Positions 53,413-55,465 of a stretch of DNA of 55,465 bases are shown piece after piece. The notes beneath the pieces are model-generated. The model had not been told where the DNA came from and ran no database searches. It saw nothing but the letters and a program-made list of their open reading frames with translations. This DNA comes from an uncultured Collinsella sp. (lineage in GTDB: Bacteria > Actinomycetota > Coriobacteriia > Coriobacteriales > Coriobacteriaceae), in NCBI GenBank assembly GCA_900757615.1, contig CAAEON010000019.1, positions 1-55,465 of the forward strand. Direction: 5' to 3'. The position numbers were made by a program, and so were the translations under genes. How positions within the stretch are numbered: the first letter of the stretch is position 1; each line of letters begins with the position of its first letter.

Positions 53413-53501
53413 AGGCCCCGTTCACCCTACGCTTTTCCCTTGCGCTCACCTGGCTTTGCCAGAAGTCGCGCAATGGGAAAAGCTCCGGGTGAACGGGGCC
53501 T
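53413..53501. repeat. Long nested inverted repeat after fba
   Basis: Left arm 53413-53445 (aggccccgttcaccctacgc...) pairs with 53468-53501 with two interruptions: a 15-bp outer match, a 9-bp gcttttccc match and an inner tgcgc. The loop carries its own ctggc/gccag stem (53450-53462). The entire 89 bases form one tall hairpin. No clear T tract follows. Confidence 0.8.
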
Positions 53502-53568
53502 ACTTTGTTAACTCGCTACAGGGTTACTGGGCTGAATTCTTATTTGATTACCGTTCGGCGGTGTTGAT

Positions 53569-53595
53569 GGCTCCCTTGTTGGGGCTTTCTTTTTT
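53569..53595 (+). terminator. Terminator before transglutaminase-like gene
   Basis: ggctcc (53569-53574) pairs with ggggct (53581-53586) with two G-U pairs, followed by ttcttttttt. Probably the actual end of the fba transcript. Confidence 0.55.
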
Positions 53596-53608
53596 ATCTC
53601 GCTACAAT
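53579..53608 (+). promoter_or_regulatory. Putative promoter of the transglutaminase-like gene
   Basis: TTGGGG (53579-53584) and TACAAT (53603-53608) with an 18-base spacer, overlapping the terminator hairpin; the ATG at 53643 would have a leader of about 27 bases. Confidence 0.4.
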
Positions 53609-53642
53609 GGGCTTCAAGAGTTCTAATGACTTGGAGTTTGGT

Positions 53643-55076
53643 ATGGCTGTTATTGATGTGCTGCCTTCGGATGGGAAGGTTATTGACGAGGGTCCTGTTG
53701 GTTGCTCTGTTGATGTTTGCTGCGATGACTTTCGTCATCTCGATATTGAACTGCCGCCCGAGATTCTTCGTCTCAAGGATGCCGGCTATTTGACGCGGGC
53801 TGTTGCTGCCTGCGATCGCCTTTTGGAGCAGAATCCTGAGCCTTCCCTGGCAGCCTGCGTTCGTGCCGAGCGGTATCGCATGCTCGAGACGCCGCTTCAT
53901 TTTTCGGTGTCGCGTGATCTGGCTATTGCGATGATTCGCGAGGAGTGGCCTGAGTTTACCGAAGAGCAGTTTGATGACCTGATTAATCGTAAGCGAATTG
54001 ACTGGCGCTTTATCGATGGCGAGCTGTTTGTTCTCGATAACTTCCTCGATTCGCTTCGCGTGTACCCCAGGGAGGTTCCGGGTCTGCGTCCCGATTCTAC
54101 GGACGGAATTGCGCTTCGCAACCAGATGCTCAAGGAGATGGAGTCGCAAAACGGGTTGACTCGCGTCATCACGCTTAAGGCATCCGTGTCTGTCCCCGGG
54201 GCTCTGGAGGGAGAGACTGTTCGCGCGTGGCTACCTGTTGCTGCCGCCTGTCGTCAACAGTCTCAAATCGAGGTTCTCGATATGACGTCGGAGGGTACCG
54301 TTGCCTCTGAAAACGTTTCGGCTCGTACTGCCTCTTGGATATCTTCGACTGAACATTCATTCTCGGTGACTTATCGCTATCACATCGATGCCGCCTATTG
54401 CGATATCTATGGTGGCGCGCTCCCATCGAATCCCTGTATGGACGCGCCACTGCCCGAGGACACCTCCGAGGACCGTCCGCACATTGCGTTTACGCCGTAC
54501 CTGCGACAGTTGACGGAGCGTGTTGTTGACGGGCTCGAGGATCCGCTCGATCGCGCTCGTGCTATCTATGATTACCTGACACAGCATATCGACTATCGCT
54601 ATCAGCCACCGTACCTGCTTTTGGGATCTATTGCCGACGACTGCGCACACTCGCTCCGCGGCGATTGCGGCGTTATGGCGCTCACGTTTATCACCATGTG
54701 CCGCATCGCGGGGGTGCCTGCTCGTTGGCAGAGCGGCCTATATGTTGCGCCCGATTCGGTGGGACCGCACGACTGGGCCGAGTTCTACACACCCCAGACC
54801 GGTTGGCTTAACGCCGACGTATCGTTTGGTTCCTCGGCACGCAGGATGGGGGAGGAGTGGCGCCGTCGTCACTACTTTGGCAATCTCGACCCGTGGCGTA
54901 TGGTGGCCAACAATCGATTCCAGGCTGAATTTGTGCCTGCTTTCGATGGCATGCGTGAGGACCCCTATGACAACCAGATGGGCGAGGCCTCGGTTGACAG
55001 ACGTGGATGTCGTAAGCGGGAGATTTTGCGCAAGGTTGAGCTTATCGAAATGCTCGAAGTTCCATTTTCGGACTAA
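53643..55076 (+). CDS. Transglutaminase-like domain protein
   Basis: A 477-residue soluble protein. The C-terminal half is a transglutaminase-like papain-fold domain with the catalytic cysteine in RGDCGVMALTFITMC (near residue 340), histidine in GPHDWAEFY (near 378) and aspartate in GWLNADVSFG. The N-terminal half (about 1-190) is helical with no recognised domain, followed by a beta segment. Such enzymes are often peptidases or peptide-bond rearranging enzymes; substrate unknown. No signal peptide. The ATG at 53643 follows GGAG; an ATG at 53607 has none. Codons in the 5' part use more T-ending bases than the neighbours, hinting at lower expression or later arrival. Confidence 0.75.
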   Translation: MAVIDVLPSDGKVIDEGPVGCSVDVCCDDFRHLDIELPPEILRLKDAGYLTRAVAACDRLLEQNPEPSLAACVRAERYRMLETPLHFSVSRDLAIAMIREEWPEFTEEQFDDLINRKRIDWRFIDGELFVLDNFLDSLRVYPREVPGLRPDSTDGIALRNQMLKEMESQNGLTRVITLKASVSVPGALEGETVRAWLPVAAACRQQSQIEVLDMTSEGTVASENVSARTASWISSTEHSFSVTYRYHIDAAYCDIYGGALPSNPCMDAPLPEDTSEDRPHIAFTPYLRQLTERVVDGLEDPLDRARAIYDYLTQHIDYRYQPPYLLLGSIADDCAHSLRGDCGVMALTFITMCRIAGVPARWQSGLYVAPDSVGPHDWAEFYTPQTGWLNADVSFGSSARRMGEEWRRRHYFGNLDPWRMVANNRFQAEFVPAFDGMREDPYDNQMGEASVDRRGCRKREILRKVELIEMLEVPFSD

Positions 55077-55115
55077 TCAACAGAAAGCTGTGATAAACTA
55101 ACTCACGCATTACGT

Positions 55116-55202
55116 GCCCGAGTGGCGGAATTGGCAGACGCAGTGGACTCAAAATCCACCGTTGGCAACAACGTGCGAGTTCGAGTCTCGCCTCGGGCAC
55201 CA
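55116..55202 (+). tRNA. tRNA-Leu (anticodon CAA)
   Basis: Acceptor stem GCCCGAG/CTCGGGC, anticodon stem GTGGA/TCCAC with loop CTCAAAA giving anticodon CAA, a long variable arm (CGTTGGCAACAACG) typical of class II tRNA, T arm with GTTCGAGTC, and an encoded CCA end. Reads UUG. Confidence 0.95.
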
Positions 55203-55465
55203 TACATGCAAGTGAGCGTTCAAGGGGGTCAAGGCCCCCTTTTTCGTGCCGAACTCGCGTGAGCGCGCGGAGCGTTAAGCAAACAGGCCTGTGGCCTGTC
55301 TGTGGCGGAGCGTGGCGAGGGCGCCACGCGCCCGAAGCCCGGGGCTTCGCGAAGCGAAGGCCCTTCGAGTTCAAGACTTTAGTCTGCTGGGCGCGCAGCG
55401 GCCAGCTTCAACCCACCCGCTATGCGGGTGGAGACAAACGGCTTTACAAAGCCACCCCTCCGACC
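55203..55465. other. Palindrome-rich gene-free stretch after tRNA-Leu
   Basis: Beyond the terminator no plausible gene is seen. Perfect hairpins crowd the region: acaggcc/ggcctgt (55283-55299), gaagccc/gggcttc (55334-55348), cgaagg/ccttcg near 55355-55368 and ccacccgc/gcgggtgg (55413-55431). The window ends inside it. Confidence 0.6.
55222..55244 (+). terminator. Terminator of tRNA-Leu
   Basis: aaggggg (55222-55228) pairs with cccccttt (55235-55242), followed by more T. Confidence 0.75.

Noticed and set aside
55042..55374. 110-codon minus-strand frame through tRNA-Leu
   Set aside because: It translates the reverse complement of the tRNA (LELARCCQRWI region), a known kind of spurious protein in databases.

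Overview
The window is GC-rich, densely coded bacterial chromosome with no prophage, insertion sequence, CRISPR array or rRNA. Gene content and protein character fit an anaerobic gut actinomycete of the Coriobacteriia, most like Collinsella. The pointers are a RecJ-RecQ fusion, an Etf-linked lactate dehydrogenase with an Fe-S Etf alpha subunit, branched-chain amino acid uptake, and GC-ending codons that leave very long antisense open frames. The genus is inferred from protein character, not from a marker gene.

Layout. 1-5,000: minus-strand Ski2-like helicase, divergent TrmB and a methyltransferase. 5,100-9,650: plus-strand membrane-anchored XRE regulator with a DUF4097 shell protein, then Elp3 and a spermidine-synthase-like protein. 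9,649-15,267: minus-strand three-gene cassette (TerB_N/TerB_C protein, BrxD-like P-loop ATPase, Lhr-like helicase), the best candidate for a little-described DNA-processing or anti-phage system. 15,355-16,071: DUF554 membrane protein. 16,190-19,395: minus-strand secreted and wall-protein operon with an LAQTG-anchored small protein. 19,742-23,368: lactate dehydrogenase/EtfB/EtfA operon whose dehydrogenase carries a one-base frameshift in a C run. 23,365-28,136: HD hydrolase, AzlCD exporter, a doubly deleted kdgT remnant, a GGDEF protein and an EamA transporter. 28,236-36,206: purL, a cation/proton antiporter, an SDR and homoserine dehydrogenase. 36,457-42,756: complete branched-chain amino acid ABC transporter with two tandem binding proteins. 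43,114-45,620: CutC, a GalT-like HIT-fold protein and a BASS transporter. 45,896-52,327: RecJ-RecQ, RelA/SpoT and an MBL hydrolase. 52,523-55,202: class II aldolase, a transglutaminase-like protein and tRNA-Leu(CAA).

Metabolically the window joins lactate oxidation through flavin-based electron confurcation, import and export of branched-chain amino acids, purine synthesis, threonine/methionine branch-point synthesis and glycolysis. Stringent response (RelA/SpoT) sits directly behind a recombination nuclease-helicase.

A second theme is long intergenic inverted repeats (2840-2962, 12189-12211, 25858-25901, 42800-42899, 42945-43055, 53413-53501). Some act plausibly as terminators, but several have arms and loops too long for that and look like REP- or MITE-type elements.
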